Origin: Rana temporaria
Lineage: Eukaryota > Chordata > Amphibia > Anura > Ranidae
DNA: 64,000 bases
NCBI RefSeq assembly: GCF_905171775.1
Contig: NC_053490.1
Span: 159,253,969 to 159,317,968 of the forward strand
Direction of reading: 5' to 3'
Part shown: positions 32,333-44,078 of the stretch, in pieces
Layout of the letters: each line of letters opens with the position of its first letter
Numbering within the stretch: position 1 is the first letter of the stretch
Program-made: the position numbers and the translations under genes
The notes under the pieces: generated by a model
Databases searched by the model: none
The model's input: only the letters and a program-made list of their open reading frames with translations
What the model was told of the DNA's origin: nothing

Positions 32333-33904
32333 ATCATAAATACCTTTTTAAATAACACTTTAGCACTGCTCCTATATTAACCTTCTGTAATCCTGCACAT
32401 CAACATTTTGACTTTGAGAAGCATACTGTGCGCATAAGTGCATTGCAGGGTGCAGTAAATCTGATAATAGTGCTGGTTTATTGGGGGAGAGAGCATAGTA
32501 AAGACCTCATTAACAAGCTGATGCTCCATCATTGTCCAGTCACAATTTTTAACTAAACTGAAATGCTTTGATTGCAACAGAGAAAGGAAAATTGTCAGGA
32601 GTCTGTTTAATGTCTTGCAGGGATATCTAGATTAGAAGTGTGGCTAAGCAAGGTGACGCTTTTTTTTTTTTTTTCACCGATAAGACAGTTCACACATACG
32701 TATTTCAACTTTTTTCCTTGCGCTTAGAAGTTGAAGTTTGTCTTCATTCTTGTGTACTGAAAGGAGTTTTCATTTAAACATTGCCTCCTAGGAAGTATCT
32801 TTGTTGACCAAGATCAGTAACTGCTGCATATGAATCTAAAGAAATACCACATAACTGACCGCTTTAGATACTTTAATCTCCTCGTTTTAAAACAGCCTGC
32901 ATCACATCTTTTCTGCAGCCCAGGATTCTCACAGCAGTCACCTGGGTAAGCTGCAGAGCATATCAATTATTAACAGCTCACAGGCCAAGTGTAAAGAAGC
33001 ACTTCAGTGGACCTGTCAGAAAAGACACCGCTGATTCCTTATCCCCCACAGGGATCCAGCAAGGCTCTCATCTATAAAGAAAGAAGAAATCTAAAAACAT
33101 TGTATATAATAACAGAAAATGCAATCGTATTTCAAAGAAACAATTGTATGTGTTAGATATGTACAATATTGTTGTGTTTGTGTGTGTATATATATATATA
33201 CAGTATATGTTCTATGCAGATCCTTTCTGCAGTTCCTTTCATCCCGGAGTCGGAATGGTGCAGAGCTTGTGTGCATCTCTTGATGAATGCTTAATAGCTG
33301 TAGGAAATATTTAAAATTCCTGTTGTTGACAGGGTAATAAAATCTGTGTTTTCCATATTACTTTTGCATGAACAATGCATGACTTTCAAAAACCATGAAA
33401 GTCATGGAACACAACAACAGTAGCTAACATCCTCTTCTGGGACCTCTGTATTTTTAGATTAGAACTATGCTTTCTGTGTAAAAAGCTGATACAGATCATA
33501 AGAGTAATATGTGCAGCATATTAGCAGAAAATGCAATGCGGCATATATCAGTATACAATCAATGAGCATGACGGGTTACAATAAAAACACTGGTTCATCT
33601 CTTTAGTGAAATTTGTACAAATAGCTCAAATATTCTCCAGAGGATGATTAAAAAACAATGGTAAAGAAGAAAGGTTGGCAGCATTGAAACCGTGACTGAA
33701 AGCTAAGGGCTATCCACAAGAATTTAACACAATTCAACAATGCTTGTTCAAAACAAGTCAGGAATGGGCATCTGTAAAGAATTTAGGTTTATGCTTTTTT
33801 AGGTTTATGATTTTTATGCTGTAGAAGAATGGGAAGACGTTTAGTAGAGCCTTTAGATATTTTATAATGAAATCCCATCAGCACCTTTTACTTTATGACA
33901 GTAT
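32333..33904. other. No gene or classified element recognised
   Basis: Contains a 16-nt T run near 32661 and a short TATATATATATA tract at 33187-33200. No terminal repeats or credible exons. Confidence 0.35.
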
Positions 33905-34196
33905 ACATAGCATACTAGCTCATTATGAATTACTTACCTGAGATCGAAGCCCCCACAGCGGCCCTCGTTCACCTCCTCCGACGCCGCTATGATACCCGGA
34001 GTGACTTGTGGGTATCGCTGCTCTGGCGCTGTGACTGGCCGGAGCAGCAATGACGTAACTCCCACGGATGCGCGGGGGAGCCGCCACTAACGGCATTATG
34101 CCGTTGAAAATATCTCCTAAACCTTTAAGGTTTGGGAGATATTTCTTGCACCTACAGGTAAGGCTTAATCTAGGCTTACCTGTAGTGGTCTTTAAT
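33905..34196. repeat. T2-related repeat with outward splice-donor motifs
   Basis: TAGCTCATTATGAATTACTT start; right side ends GTGGTCTTTAA. Minus-strand CAG|GTAAGTAAT at 33932-33939 and plus-strand CAG|GTAAGG at 34155-34163. A hairpin around CTCCTAAACCTTTAAGGTTT is also present. The left TTAA is missing. Confidence 0.55.
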
Positions 34197-34434
34197 CAAT
34201 GATGGATGAATAGCTTTACTGTCTTACAATTCTTCTCTGGGCAGAATACAAGTAAATAATAGTAAAACAAACTGGTAAATAAACGAAGGGGTATTGCCGC
34301 GCTACCGAAGGACTTGGAAAAGCTAAAGGGAAAAAGAGAGGAGGGGAATGAGGGGGGGACGCAAACAAACAGGGGGGAAGGGGAGAAAATGTACTGCTGC
34401 GGCACTGCAAGTGTATCAAAACCAAAAATAAATA
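34197..34434. other. No element recognised
   Basis: G/A-rich on the plus strand (34310-34390), otherwise nothing recognised. Confidence 0.3.
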
Positions 34435-34509
34435 AATAAAATAGATAGTGCTGCGCTGTAGGGGTTTGGGAATTCCCTACCTCTACAGCGCAGCACTATC
34501 TATTTTATT
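34435..34509. repeat. 75-bp hairpin
   Basis: ATAGATAGTGCTGCGCTGTA (left) pairs with its exact complement on the right, extending outward through AATAAA/TTTATT, around a ~20-nt loop. Confidence 0.85.
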
Positions 34510-34663
34510 CAGTAAAACAAACTATTCATTGATAATTTACGATTTAGGAAAAAAGATTACGATTAGTATTACAGGTGCCTGTTTGCGATTTCAAGGCAAT
34601 GTGGGAACCACTATATTTTGTTCATTCACAGACTTCACAGTGCTCCGTCTACTCCAAGAATTA

Positions 34664-35100
34664 GGCCTCATGCACACTGGACGGTATAAAAATGCCAGCA
34701 GTGTTAGCTATAGAAAGCTGTAGCTGTAGAATGAGTTTTGCAGCGTTTTGCAGTAGCGTTTTTCAGCGTGTTATAGTGTTTTTAGCTTTTTTTTAAGCAA
34801 ACCTATGCTCCCACAAAAGCTTATGGCTCAAAAACGCTGATAAACGCAGCATTTTTCAGCGTTTTAAGCTTTTGTCAGAGTTAAAGCATTATTGCAGCTG
34901 AAGAACTCTTAAGATTCACTAGTTATGGGTTTTTTTCCAGCCAGAAAATGCCCCTGACAAAAAAACGCTGATAACAGCCTACACATAGACACACTACTAT
35001 AGGATCCATAGGATAACATGCTGGGGAGTTTACTGGCTGCAGAAGAAAACATCTGAAGCTGATAACAGCAGCTGTAAAAATGTCCAGTGTGCATGAGGTG
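34664..35100. mobile_element. Harbinger-like MITE, family 7 (CATGCACACTGG ends)
   Basis: Ends GGCCTCATGCACACTGGACG and the complement CCAGTGTGCATGAGGTG. TTA duplicated exactly (34661-34663 and 35101-35103). Interior has GCGTTTTTCAGCG words. Confidence 0.9.
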
Positions 35101-35261
35101 TTATAGTCTGCAGTGGGCAGCAAAGGCATATGCTTATTAGCAGTGTACAGTACAGCAATGCAAAGGCTAATAGTAGTATGCATAAACAGTAAAAGTGACC
35201 ATATAAAAAAAGAAAACCTGTGCAAAGAGAATATAGGAGCTACCATTAAAGTCTATGTGTA

Positions 35262-35348
35262 TTTATTTGATTTATTCAGGTACTTATATAGCACCGTCAA
35301 TTTACACAGCACTTTACACATATATTTTGTACATTCACATCAGTCCCT
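35262..35348. repeat. Short interspersed repeat fragment
   Basis: GGTACTTATATAGCACCGTC, AATTTACACAGCACTTTACA and CATCAGTCCCTGCCCTT, a wording seen often in vertebrate repeats. Its right end is cut by the T2 element at 35357. Confidence 0.5.
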
Positions 35349-35356
35349 GCCCTTAA

Positions 35357-35720
35357 AGGGATTGTAAAGCTTTGTTTTTTTAAATAACAAACATGATATA
35401 CTTACCTCCACTGTGCAGTTTGTTTTGCACAGTGTGGCCCCGATCCTTCTCTTCTGGGGTTCCTCAGCGGCGCTCCTGACTCTTCCCCACATTGAGTGTC
35501 CACGTCGGAGAAGCGATCTCCTTGGTGGACACCGGTGCGGGTGCGCTCCTGAGCCCCGTATCTGTGTCCATTCAGGCAGAATGCAGAACTCGGCCCCCAG
35601 GCGCCGTGTCATTGGATTTGATTGACAGCAGCGGGAGCCAATGGCGGCGCTGCTATCAATCTTTTGAATCAGAACATGAGACACCAGCTAGATCAGCGTT
35701 CAGGTAAGTAAAACAGGGGG
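35357..35720. mobile_element. T2/Kolobok-type element, right end missing
   Basis: TTAA (35353-35356) then AGGGATTGTAAAGC. Minus-strand donor-like GAG|GTAAGTATA at 35400-35407 and plus-strand CAG|GTAAGTA at 35701-35709. Hairpin module CAGTTTGTTTTGCACAGTG. GGATTTGATTGACAGCAGCG is shared with 53243. The right TTAA end was not found. Confidence 0.75.
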
Positions 35721-36487
35721 CACTGAGAGAGTGTTCTTGGGATCGAGCACATCCAGGATGTGGAGGATGAAGGGAGTTGAATGAATACTTTTTGTCAGTG
35801 CCTGATAAACTCAACCTTCTGGTGAGTACAAACCCGAAAGGGGTGTGTGATACACGGTGGGAGCTGATTGCAGTGGAGAGCACATTGCATTCTAGAAGCA
35901 CCTGTGGGTTTACACACCTTCTATCCTTCATATCTTCCTCTTATAAACTATTATAAGAAAGATTGGTCACGGTGGACGAGTGACAATTAGCGCTGCTTTA
36001 GTAACTTGCAAAGCCCCATTTTTAAGGACGCTGTTGGCATTTCACTATTTTGATTTTCTGAATGTGCAATTTTTTGGGGCTTTTATGGTGGCTGCTAAAT
36101 TTTAGATGTGTGAACAATTTAAACGATAATGGTAACATTATTTTTATATTTTAATCTGTTTTAAGAAGCCTGTGAATTCTGTAGCGCCGGGATAGTGAAA
36201 GATGGCCAGGGACTTCACTATTTTTGTATATATACAGTGATACATACATATAAGAAATACTGTCATATACAGTGGTATTTTGCAGTTCAATCACTATTAG
36301 ATGCATGTACTTCAAGCATTTTCAATGTTAATGCGAGACCTATGACAATGTATAACCACAACTTTCCCTATTGGAAGATTTCCCCTGTTCTGTTAAAATG
36401 TTGGACTTTCTGTATTGATGACACTGGTCAGAACATAGAGGTTTAATGTACTCAGCAGGGACTGAGCCAGCAAAACAATTGACAGTG
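35721..36487. other. No gene or classified element recognised
   Basis: No credible exons or repeat ends. Confidence 0.35.
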
Positions 36488-36604
36488 GTTCTAACTTAGG
36501 GTTGTCCCGATACCACTTTTTTAGGACCGAGTACAAGTACCGATACTTTTTTTTTAAGTACTCGCCGATACCGAATACCGATACTTTTTTTAAAATGTGT
36601 CTCC

Positions 36605-37105
36605 AAATGCAGCCATGTCCCCACAGATGCAGCCATGTCCCCCACAGATGCAGCCATGTCCCCCACAGATGCAGCCATGTCCCCCACATATGCAGCCATG
36701 TCCCCCACATATGCAGCCATGTCCCCCACAGATGCAGCCATGTCCCCCACAGATGCAGCCATGTCCCCCACATATGCAGCCATGGCAGTCATGTCCCCCA
36801 CATATGCAGCCATGTCCCCCATATATGCAGCCATGTCTCCCACAGATGCAGCCATGTCCCCCATATATGCAGCCATGTCCCCCACATATGCAGCCATGTC
36901 CCCCACAGATGCAGCCATGTCCCCCACATGTGCAGCCATGTCCCCCACATGTGCAGCCATGTCCCCCATATATGCAGCCATGTCCCCCCACATATGCAGC
37001 CATGTCTCCCCATATATGCAGCCATGTCCCCCCACATATGCAGCCATGTCACCCATATATGCAGCCATGTCCCCCCACATATGCAGCCATGTCTCCCCAT
37101 ACCTA
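36605..37105. repeat. 21-bp minisatellite
   Basis: About 23 copies of GCAGCCATGTCCCCCACAGAT with ATATG, GTGTG and length variants. Because 21 is a multiple of three and the unit lacks stops in most frames, long open frames appear in several frames on both strands; they are not genes. Confidence 0.97.
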
Positions 37106-37110
37106 GATGC

Positions 37111-37356
37111 CGCCGCCTAGTTAATCAGCGTGCGGGGAACATTACAGCTTTCATTTGAATAGCTGTCTGTTCCCCGTCGCGCTGCGTATAGACACTCCCC
37201 CTTGCTCGGGATTGGACGGGTGATCTGTCTATCAAAGTGTAGATCACCCGTCCAATCCCAAGCAAGGGGGAGTGTCTATACGCGGTGCGGCGGGGAACAG
37301 ACAGCTATTCAAATGAAAGCTGTAATGTTCCCCGCACGCTGATTAACTAGGTGGCG
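37111..37356. repeat. Fold-back inside the hAT element
   Basis: Arms of about 110 bp: CTAGTTAATCAGCGTGCGGG pairs with its complement near 37330-37350. The arms also carry GATAGACAGATCACCCGTCC-type pairing close to the centre (about 37233). A few mismatches only. Confidence 0.9.
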
Positions 37357-37474
37357 GGGGCGTTGCGGTATGCGGCGGCGACGGTGGCGGTGGGGGGGGG
37401 GGTAGTATCGGATCTGGCATCGGGGGCATTTGCGGGAGTACAAGTACCGGTATCGGGACAACCCTAGTTCTAAC

Positions 37475-38377
37475 CCTTCTCTAATCTATCAAAAGTGTGA
37501 ATACACTTTGACGCTGAAGTCCATAAAAAAAAGTTAGATATTTGCTTCATAAAAATAACTTACCTTTAATAATGGGTTTACCATGTGTAGGGATGTCACC
37601 AATGTAAACCCCAAACCTCTGGCACTGAAACCTATAGTGCTGGCTCTAATACAGTACATACAGTGAAGGATAATAGGCTTCTTCCACTTCTTTTCACAGA
37701 ATACAAGGCATGCAGTGATAGGACTAGGAGAAGGGTGGTTAAACATCACAACCTCCCTTCGTCCAATCACAGAATACATTGTATTCTGCGAAAATGATTG
37801 CAACAAGTTTTGTGAATTTATGATGTGGAGTGAGAGCTAAATGTTCTGTATAAGAGCTGGAAAGGTATGTTTGCCAATTACACAAGTGATAGGATAAAAT
37901 GAAATGAAGAGTTTTGCAAACTCAGTTATCATATATTCAACAAGTTCTACAGTACTTGACTTTATTGCAGCAAGGATCATCCTTTTCAGTATAAGGTGCA
38001 CAGCAGGGCATACCATACCTATTTTAAGCAATGCTCTCCTCCACCTCAGTGGATAGTCGAGGTACAGTGGAAAAGAAGGAAATATAAATTCACTCAATTA
38101 TCATGGGGAATCTGAGATCGTGAGATCTTTTGCGAAAACTCCTATAAAAATATCTTCATATAGTATAGTGTGTAATGTATAACAACAACTACTATTCCGT
38201 TAGTCCGTCAGAAAAGAAACATCAATGTGTTTCAACTTGTTAGTCTTCCTCAGGGGGTTACATATTGTCAAAATGTTTTTTTCTGCAAGAAATACATGCA
38301 TCAGTATATTTCATAAACACTGAAAAGAGCCATTTATACAACATTGCATACTAAAGAGTAAACAAAATCAAAATAAC
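37475..38377. other. Unclassified; contains GAAAC...CCTGAGGAAG signature in reverse
   Basis: At 38220-38262 the reverse strand reads CCCTGAGGAAGACTAACAAG then TTGAAACAC, matching the signature at 17783 and 45835. Otherwise nothing recognised. Confidence 0.35.
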
Positions 38378-38381
38378 TTAA

Positions 38382-38899
38382 AGCGGGGGTTCACCCTAAA
38401 AAAAAAAAAATTCTAGCATGCCATCAAGCATACTAGCGCGAGCTACAGTATGCCTTTATTTAATTTTTTGGCGCCGTACTCACAGTTTAATCCCGTAGTG
38501 AAGTTTCAGACTCCCCGCAGGGAATGGGCGTTCCCATGCAGAGGGAAGATGATTGACGGCCGGCTATGGCGCGTCACGCTTCCCAAAAATAGCCGAAATA
38601 GGACTTGGCTCTTCACGGCGCCTGCGCAGTCAGCTCCTAGTCTGTGCGCAGGCGCCGTATAGCGCCGTGAAGAGCCGAGACCTACTCCGGATATTTTCGG
38701 GAAGCGTGACGCGCCATAGCCGACCGTCAATCATCTTCCCTCTGCATAGGAACGCCCATTCCCTGCGGGGAGTCTGAAACTTCACTACGGGATTAAACTG
38801 TGAGTACGGCGCCAAAAAAATAAATAAAGGCATACTGTAGCTCACGCTAGTATGCTGCATTTCATGGTATAAACTTGTTTCTTAGGGTGAACCACCGCT
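38382..38899. mobile_element. Fold-back element with TTAA duplication
   Basis: Ends AGCGGGGGTTCACCCTAA and, complemented, AGCGGTGGTTCACCCTAA. TTAA on both sides (38378-38381 and 38900-38903). Nearly the whole element is palindromic: arms of about 230 bp meet around 38640 (GCCTGCGCAGTCAGCTCCTA... GCGCAGGCGC). TTAA insertion suggests the Kolobok or piggyBac type. Confidence 0.85.
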
Positions 38900-38903
38900 T
38901 TAA

Positions 38904-39641
38904 AGGGGTTGTAAAGGTACAATTTTTTTTTCATAAATAGCTTCCTTTACCTTGATTCAGTCCTCCTTCACTTACCTTATCCTTCCATTTTGTTTTTAAA
39001 TGTTCTTATTTCTTCTGAGAAATCCTCACTTCCTGTTCTTCTGTCTGTAACTCCACACAGTAATGCAAGGCTATCTCCCTGGTGTGGAGTGTCGTGCTCG
39101 CCCCTCCCTTAGACTACTGGAGAGTCAGGACGCTCTCTATGTTGCAGATAGAGAAAGGAGCTGTGTTTTAGTGGGCATCCTGACTCTCCTGTAGTCCATT
39201 TAAAAGCAAAGGATGAGGTAAGTGAAGGAGGACTGCACTAAGGTCAGAGGCGGCTCTCTAATTAGGCAAATTAGGCTGTCGCCTAAGGCCTCGCGCTCAC
39301 AGGGGCCTCACGGCCACCGAATTTGCCTGTAATCAATACTAATGTCGGCACCATCGGATCTCTCTATCACCCCTCTCTCTTTCTCACCTCCCCCCCTCTT
39401 GCATTGGCTAAATATGTCTGATGGGTGAGGAGGGTGCCCTAGAAGTGGTGCTGATCACCTGTGTGCTAGATCCGTGCATTTTCTGCGGCCATTTTTCTTG
39501 CTTGAATTATTTTTCCCATTATGGGTGTGAGTGGGGCCTCATGTCTAAGTTTTGCCTAAGGCCTCATAAAGGCTAGAGCCGCCTCTGACTAAGGTAAAGG
39601 AAGCTATTTAGGAAAAAAATAATTGTACCTTTACAACCCCT
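38904..39641. mobile_element. T2/Kolobok-type element interrupted by a hAT
   Basis: Inverted ends AGGGGTTGTAAAGGTACAAT and its complement, about 55 bp long. TTAA at 38900-38903 (shared with the neighbour) and 39642-39645. Minus-strand AAG|GTAAGTGA at 38970-38977 and plus-strand GAG|GTAAGTGA at 39215-39223. The hAT element at 39245-39587 entered it later. Confidence 0.9.
39245..39587. mobile_element. hAT-type MITE
   Basis: Perfect 13-bp inverted ends CAGAGGCGGCTCT / AGAGCCGCCTCTG and a perfect 8-bp duplication ACTAAGGT (39237-39244 and 39588-39595). Interior has GTCGCCTAAGGCCTCGCGCT. Confidence 0.95.
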
Positions 39642-39645
39642 TTAA

Positions 39646-40076
39646 TTAAGTGTTGCAAACACATGCAAAGCTTTTGACATAATGCTGGATGTCTCTAAAG
39701 AGGCACTTCCCACAAAGGTCCACAAGGCGCACAATGGATAAAAAAGTCCATATAATAAGTAAGTCTAAAGAAAATAAATAAAATCTGAATCAGAGCAGCG
39801 GAATGTGATATTAATTGGATATCTGGAGACTGGCATTTAAACATTTCCATTTACCCTAGCTAAAGGGAAAGGCTTGATTTAACCTGTCTATTAGTTCAGA
39901 AGGTATATTGTGCGAGGTGAGCAGCTTGAACTACTGTCGTGAACTTATACACAGATGAGAAGCCCTTGAGAAGCACACGCTGATCAAAGCTGAGAATTCT
40001 TATTTACACTCCCTGTTCCTTTTTTCACCCAGCTTCTACATATATGCATGGACATTTCTCTTAGGACTTGTTTGTC

Positions 40077-40139
<63 letters not shown>

Positions 40140-40266
40140 GTGTTATATTCGCACAATTGCCAGTTGAAGTAGCGCAATGCTGAATAGCAAAACATCTGGT
40201 CCTGAGGGGGTAAAATCTTCCAAAAGCCAGGTGGGTAAAGGAAGCAGTTATGATTTTGCTAAAGAT
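39646..40266. other. Unclassified, with TA microsatellite
   Basis: A (TA)n tract of about 28 units fills 40079-40136. No gene recognised. Confidence 0.5.
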
Positions 40267-40269
40267 ATA

Positions 40270-40858
40270 GGGCCAGATTCACCAAAGAGATACGACGGCA
40301 TATCTCCTGATACACCGTCGTATCTCTGTTTCTATCTATGCTACTGATTCATAGAATCAGTTACGCATAGATATCCATAAGATCCGACAGGTGTAATTGT
40401 TTTACACTGTCGGATCTTAGGATGCAGTACCGCGGCCGCCGCTGGGGGGAGTTCACATCGTAAACCAGCGTCGGGTATGCAAATTAGGAGTTACGGCGAT
40501 TCCCGACGGATTTTCGCGTTCGCTACGTTGCTGCTAGTCTAGTTTCCCATCGCAAAGTTAGTAACACGTCCGGGAATACGGAAGTACGCTACGCGCGTCG
40601 CCGTTCGAAAAAATGACGTCACGGTGTGCAAAGCACGACGGGAATTGCGAAACTGAGCATGTGCAGTAGGTCCGGCGCAGGAGTGCGCCTAATTTAAATG
40701 GCACACGCCCATTTGAATTGGCCCGCCTTGCGCCTGAGGCTGCCAGCGTAGTTTTCATCGCAAGTGCTTTGTGAATCAGGCCCTTGCGATGAAAACTTGC
40801 GGCAGTGTAACGTATCTAAGATACGTTACGCCGCCGCAGTTCTATGTGAATCTGGCCC
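40270..40858. mobile_element. Harbinger-like MITE, family 4
   Basis: Ends GGGCCAGATTCACCAAAGAG and the complement ATGTGAATCTGGCCC. ATA duplicated exactly (40267-40269, 40859-40861). Hairpin of GAGATACGACGGCATATCTC type just inside. CpG-rich interior. Confidence 0.92.
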
Positions 40859-40964
40859 ATAGTTAACTTTAAAATAGCTTAAAAAAAATATGATGAGTCC
40901 GTACTAATTGAATAAAGCCTGTTTGCTGGGAAGGCCCTATTTGCTTTGCTGGTGAACCTGATTA

Positions 40965-41318
40965 GAGCCGGCTCACACTAGATGCGATGCAAATTCACAG
41001 CGAATTCGCTGAAAATCCACACCAATTTTAAATCGCAACCTGTTCATGCAAACTGATTGTGGATTGCATGTTAAGTTAACAACACCCAGCAATCAGTTTG
41101 CAAAACGCAGTGTGATTTGCAGAATCGGATTGCCTGTGTATAAGCACCCATGCGATTAAATTCCGGTGCGGACAAAAAAAGGGACCTGCACAAGTTTAGT
41201 CTTAATGCGTTGCAAATTCAGCCATACAGTTTGTATGGCTGAATTTGCATCGCACAGGCACAGCAATGCGGGGCGAATCACATGCAATGACTGGCATTGC
41301 ACTAGTGTGAACCGCCCC
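40965..41318. mobile_element. Harbinger-like MITE, family 8 (CTCACACTAG ends)
   Basis: Ends GAGCCGGCTCACACTAGATG and the complement CACTAGTGTGAACCGCCCC. TTA duplicated exactly (40962-40964, 41319-41321). The left end resembles the start of the coding Harbinger element at 43060 (GAGGCCGGATTCACACTAGT). Confidence 0.88.
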
Positions 41319-41321
41319 TTA

Positions 41322-41606
41322 GCCAGTGAACTGTTAAAGTGCTCCACCATTGGAAGCCCCTACCCCTTGAATGACCTCAAGTTACCTTTTTGTTTCCAAT
41401 GATTATGCCTATATCTAAGAAACAGATCAGAATATTACCCCAGTAGGGACATATTTAGAAAAGACCTGGCAGGTGTTCTACCCTTCTCTTCTCTAGTTAT
41501 TATGACTATAAAAAGTTTCAAAGTTGGGTTGTGACTGTCTTATTATATGCAACAATGCTGATTTTCATTTAGGTATTTTTGTTAAGCTATTCTGTTCCAT
41601 ATAGAT
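41322..41606. other. No element recognised
   Basis: Short unclassified interval. Confidence 0.3.
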
Positions 41607-41609
41607 ATT

Positions 41610-42325
41610 GGGCTGGATTCAGAAAAGAGATACGCCGTCGTATCTCTGAGTCCGGCCGTCGTATCTATGCGCCTGATTCATAGAATCAGGTTACGCATAG
41701 ATATGCCTAAGATCCGACAGGTGTAAGTGTCTTACACCGTCGGATCTTAGGCTGCAATTTCACGCTGGCCGCTAGGTGGCGATTCCGTTTGTTTACGCGA
41801 GGAGTATGCAAATTAGTATTTACGTTGATTCAGAAACGAACGACCGCCCGGCGCTTTTTTTTTTTACGTCGTTTGCGTTCGGCTTTTTCCGGCGTATAGT
41901 TACCCCTGCTATATGAGGGGTATGTGCGGCGTATCCTATGTTAAGTATGGGCGTCGTTCCCACGCCGAGTTTTGAAATGTTTACGTCGTTTGCGTAAGTC
42001 GTTCGCGAATACGGCTGGACGTAATTTACATTCATGACGAAAGCATGACGAGTTGCCGACGTCATTTGGAGCATGCGCACTGGGATTCAGTCGCGGCCGG
42101 CGCATGCGCAGTTCGTTCGGCGCGGGGACGCGCATTATTTAAATGATACACGCCCCCTACCCGCCGAATTTGAATTCCGCCGGGTGGATTTACGCTACGC
42201 CGCCGCAACTTTACAGGCAAGTGCTTTGTGAATACAGCACTTGCCTGAAAAACTTGCGGTGGCAAAACGTAAATGAGTTACGTTACGCCAGCAGAAAGAT
42301 CCGCTGATCTTTCTGAATCTGGCCC
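41610..42325. mobile_element. Harbinger-like MITE, family 4
   Basis: Ends GGGCTGGATTCAGAAAAGAG and the complement CTTTCTGAATCTGGCCC. ATT duplicated exactly (41607-41609, 42326-42328). Very similar to 21807-22526 throughout, including GGAGCATGCGCACTGGGATT and GATTTAAATAAT-like stretches. Confidence 0.92.
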
Positions 42326-42328
42326 ATT

Positions 42329-43059
42329 GTATAATACCCGTGTTGTATAAGAATGATTTTCCATATGTATTGTCTTATTTATTTTTTGGAAGAAAGCTTT
42401 ATTCGTCCTTTAACACTTTATTGTTTGGTCAACTAAGGTTATCACTTATAGGGAGCACTTATTGCAGAATTAATAAAACCACACTCTATACTTGTTGAAG
42501 CAAATGTTGCTGCAGTAAATCAATTTAACAATTGCTGACTTCTATTATCACATTTTGCAACCTTGCGGGTTGTAACTCACTGCTCTGTCTCATGTGAAAA
42601 TTAACTTTGCGAGCACGGACTGTTAGTAAATCATTTCTGTGTCTCCAAACTCATCCAGAATATTCATACATGCTGAATATAATCTTTGAATTGTTTTTTA
42701 TTATTTTATATATCCATCAGTTCATTTAGTGAATATTTGATTCTTCCATGCCATGAATTATGAAAAATATAATTTATGTGACATGTGTGACATTGGTTTA
42801 AAATAAGTGGCAATTATTTAGTATGCTTTTTATTTACAAATACATTTCTGATAATAGAAATCTATTAAAATACTGTTGTCTTTATTTTATTAATAAATAA
42901 AAAAATGTATGTCTGTCAGCCTGACATTCTTCAGCATTGCAACAAAAGCAACAGAATTTTGCAATATCAATATTACCAAAATATATCCAAACATGGTATG
43001 ATATTTGGGTGGTGTTATACAGTATCTGTACTAAATTGGAATTCTAAAAATTCTAATTT
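42329..43059. other. No gene or classified element recognised
   Basis: AT-rich, nothing recognised. Confidence 0.35.
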
Positions 43060-43747
43060 GAGGCCGGATTCACACTAGTGCGTTGTGTTTTTGAGCTCTG
43101 TTGTCTTTGCAAATTTCTCTATCAGGTGTTCAGCGGATCCACTGCGTTTAATCTGCGGATCATCTGCGAATTTGAAGAAATTATCTTCAGAGCTGCGTTT
43201 TTTCTGAAGGCCAATCATTGTTGGCTGTATGATGATGTTGGTAATAAAAGGGAGTGACCTTTCTTGGACTCTTCCTGGTTGTCCAGCAGTCAGTATTGTG
43301 TGGTATTGGATTAGGATTTTTGAAGAAATGTGTGCTGCCCTGCCCATGATCATGCCTACAGTTGTTGCTGCAACAGCAGCAATCTTGCTGGAAGTTGAGA
43401 GGAGGAGGAGAAGAAGAAGAAGAAGATACTGGGTTCATCCCATCATTGCAAATAGGGATGAAAGAGGGCAGTTCATGATATTGTATGAAGATCTCCGTGG
43501 GCATGAAGACAAGTTTTTTGATTATACACGCATGTCAATAAATAGGTAATATTATTTTTGCCTTGCTATACATTTTGTTCCTCCATAGTTTACATAGTAG
43601 ATGTTTTGAATTTGTTTTAAGTCCAATTATTTATTTATTTTTTAAGTTTTGATGAATTGTTAGAAATAATGTACCCTAGGTTGGAGCGACAGAACACATG
43701 CTACAGAGCAAGCATCCAGCCTGCAGAAAGATTACTCATCACATTAA

Positions 43748-44078
43748 AGGAGTTGTAAAGGATTTTTTTTTTTTTTGCTGAAATTACTGTTTACAGGGTA
43801 TAGAGACATAAAAGTTAACTGATTCCTTTTAGTGATGGTTTGTAAAATGAAACTGATTGGTGTTGAGGGGTTTTAGACACACAGTAATCACACCTCCTTG
43901 ATTAGTGACCACAGAGAGAAAGCTCCCATGACCTGGAAACAGACAACCAGTAAGTGTTCAGAACAAAGAAGGATTACAGCAACATCAGAGCAAAAATGAA
44001 CAATGAGGACATGAAACCAGGACTGCAGTAAGGTAAAGGAAGCTATTTAGCTAAAAAAAAAAATCCTTTAGTGACCCT
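43748..44078. mobile_element. T2/Kolobok-type element inside transposase exon 2
   Basis: TTAA at 43744-43747 and 44079-44082. Ends AGGAGTTGTAAAGGATTTTT and, complemented, AGGGTCACTAAAGGATTTTT. Removing it restores a continuous exon that ends at TTAAG|GTAC, so it is younger than the Harbinger copy. Confidence 0.9.

Larger units (their letters stand above)
36496..37466. mobile_element. hAT-type element carrying a minisatellite and a fold-back
   Basis: Ends TTAGGGTTGTCCCGATACCA and the complement GGTATCGGGACAACCCTA. Perfect 8-bp target duplication GTTCTAAC (36488-36495 and 37467-37474). Inside lie a 21-bp minisatellite (36605-37105) and a 245-bp fold-back (37111-37356). No transposase. Confidence 0.9.

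Noticed and set aside
36605..37105. Possible CRISPR-like array
   Set aside because: Units are contiguous with no unique spacers, in a vertebrate hAT element; it is a minisatellite.
36502..37158. Several overlapping open frames of 100-218 codons on both strands
   Set aside because: All are by-products of the 21-bp minisatellite; the products are pure repeats (HICSHVP, AAMSPTD, GDMAAYV types).
41820..42265. Minus-strand open frames in MITE 41610-42325
   Set aside because: CpG-rich MITE sequence has few stop codons by chance; no matching protein in the related copy at 21807.
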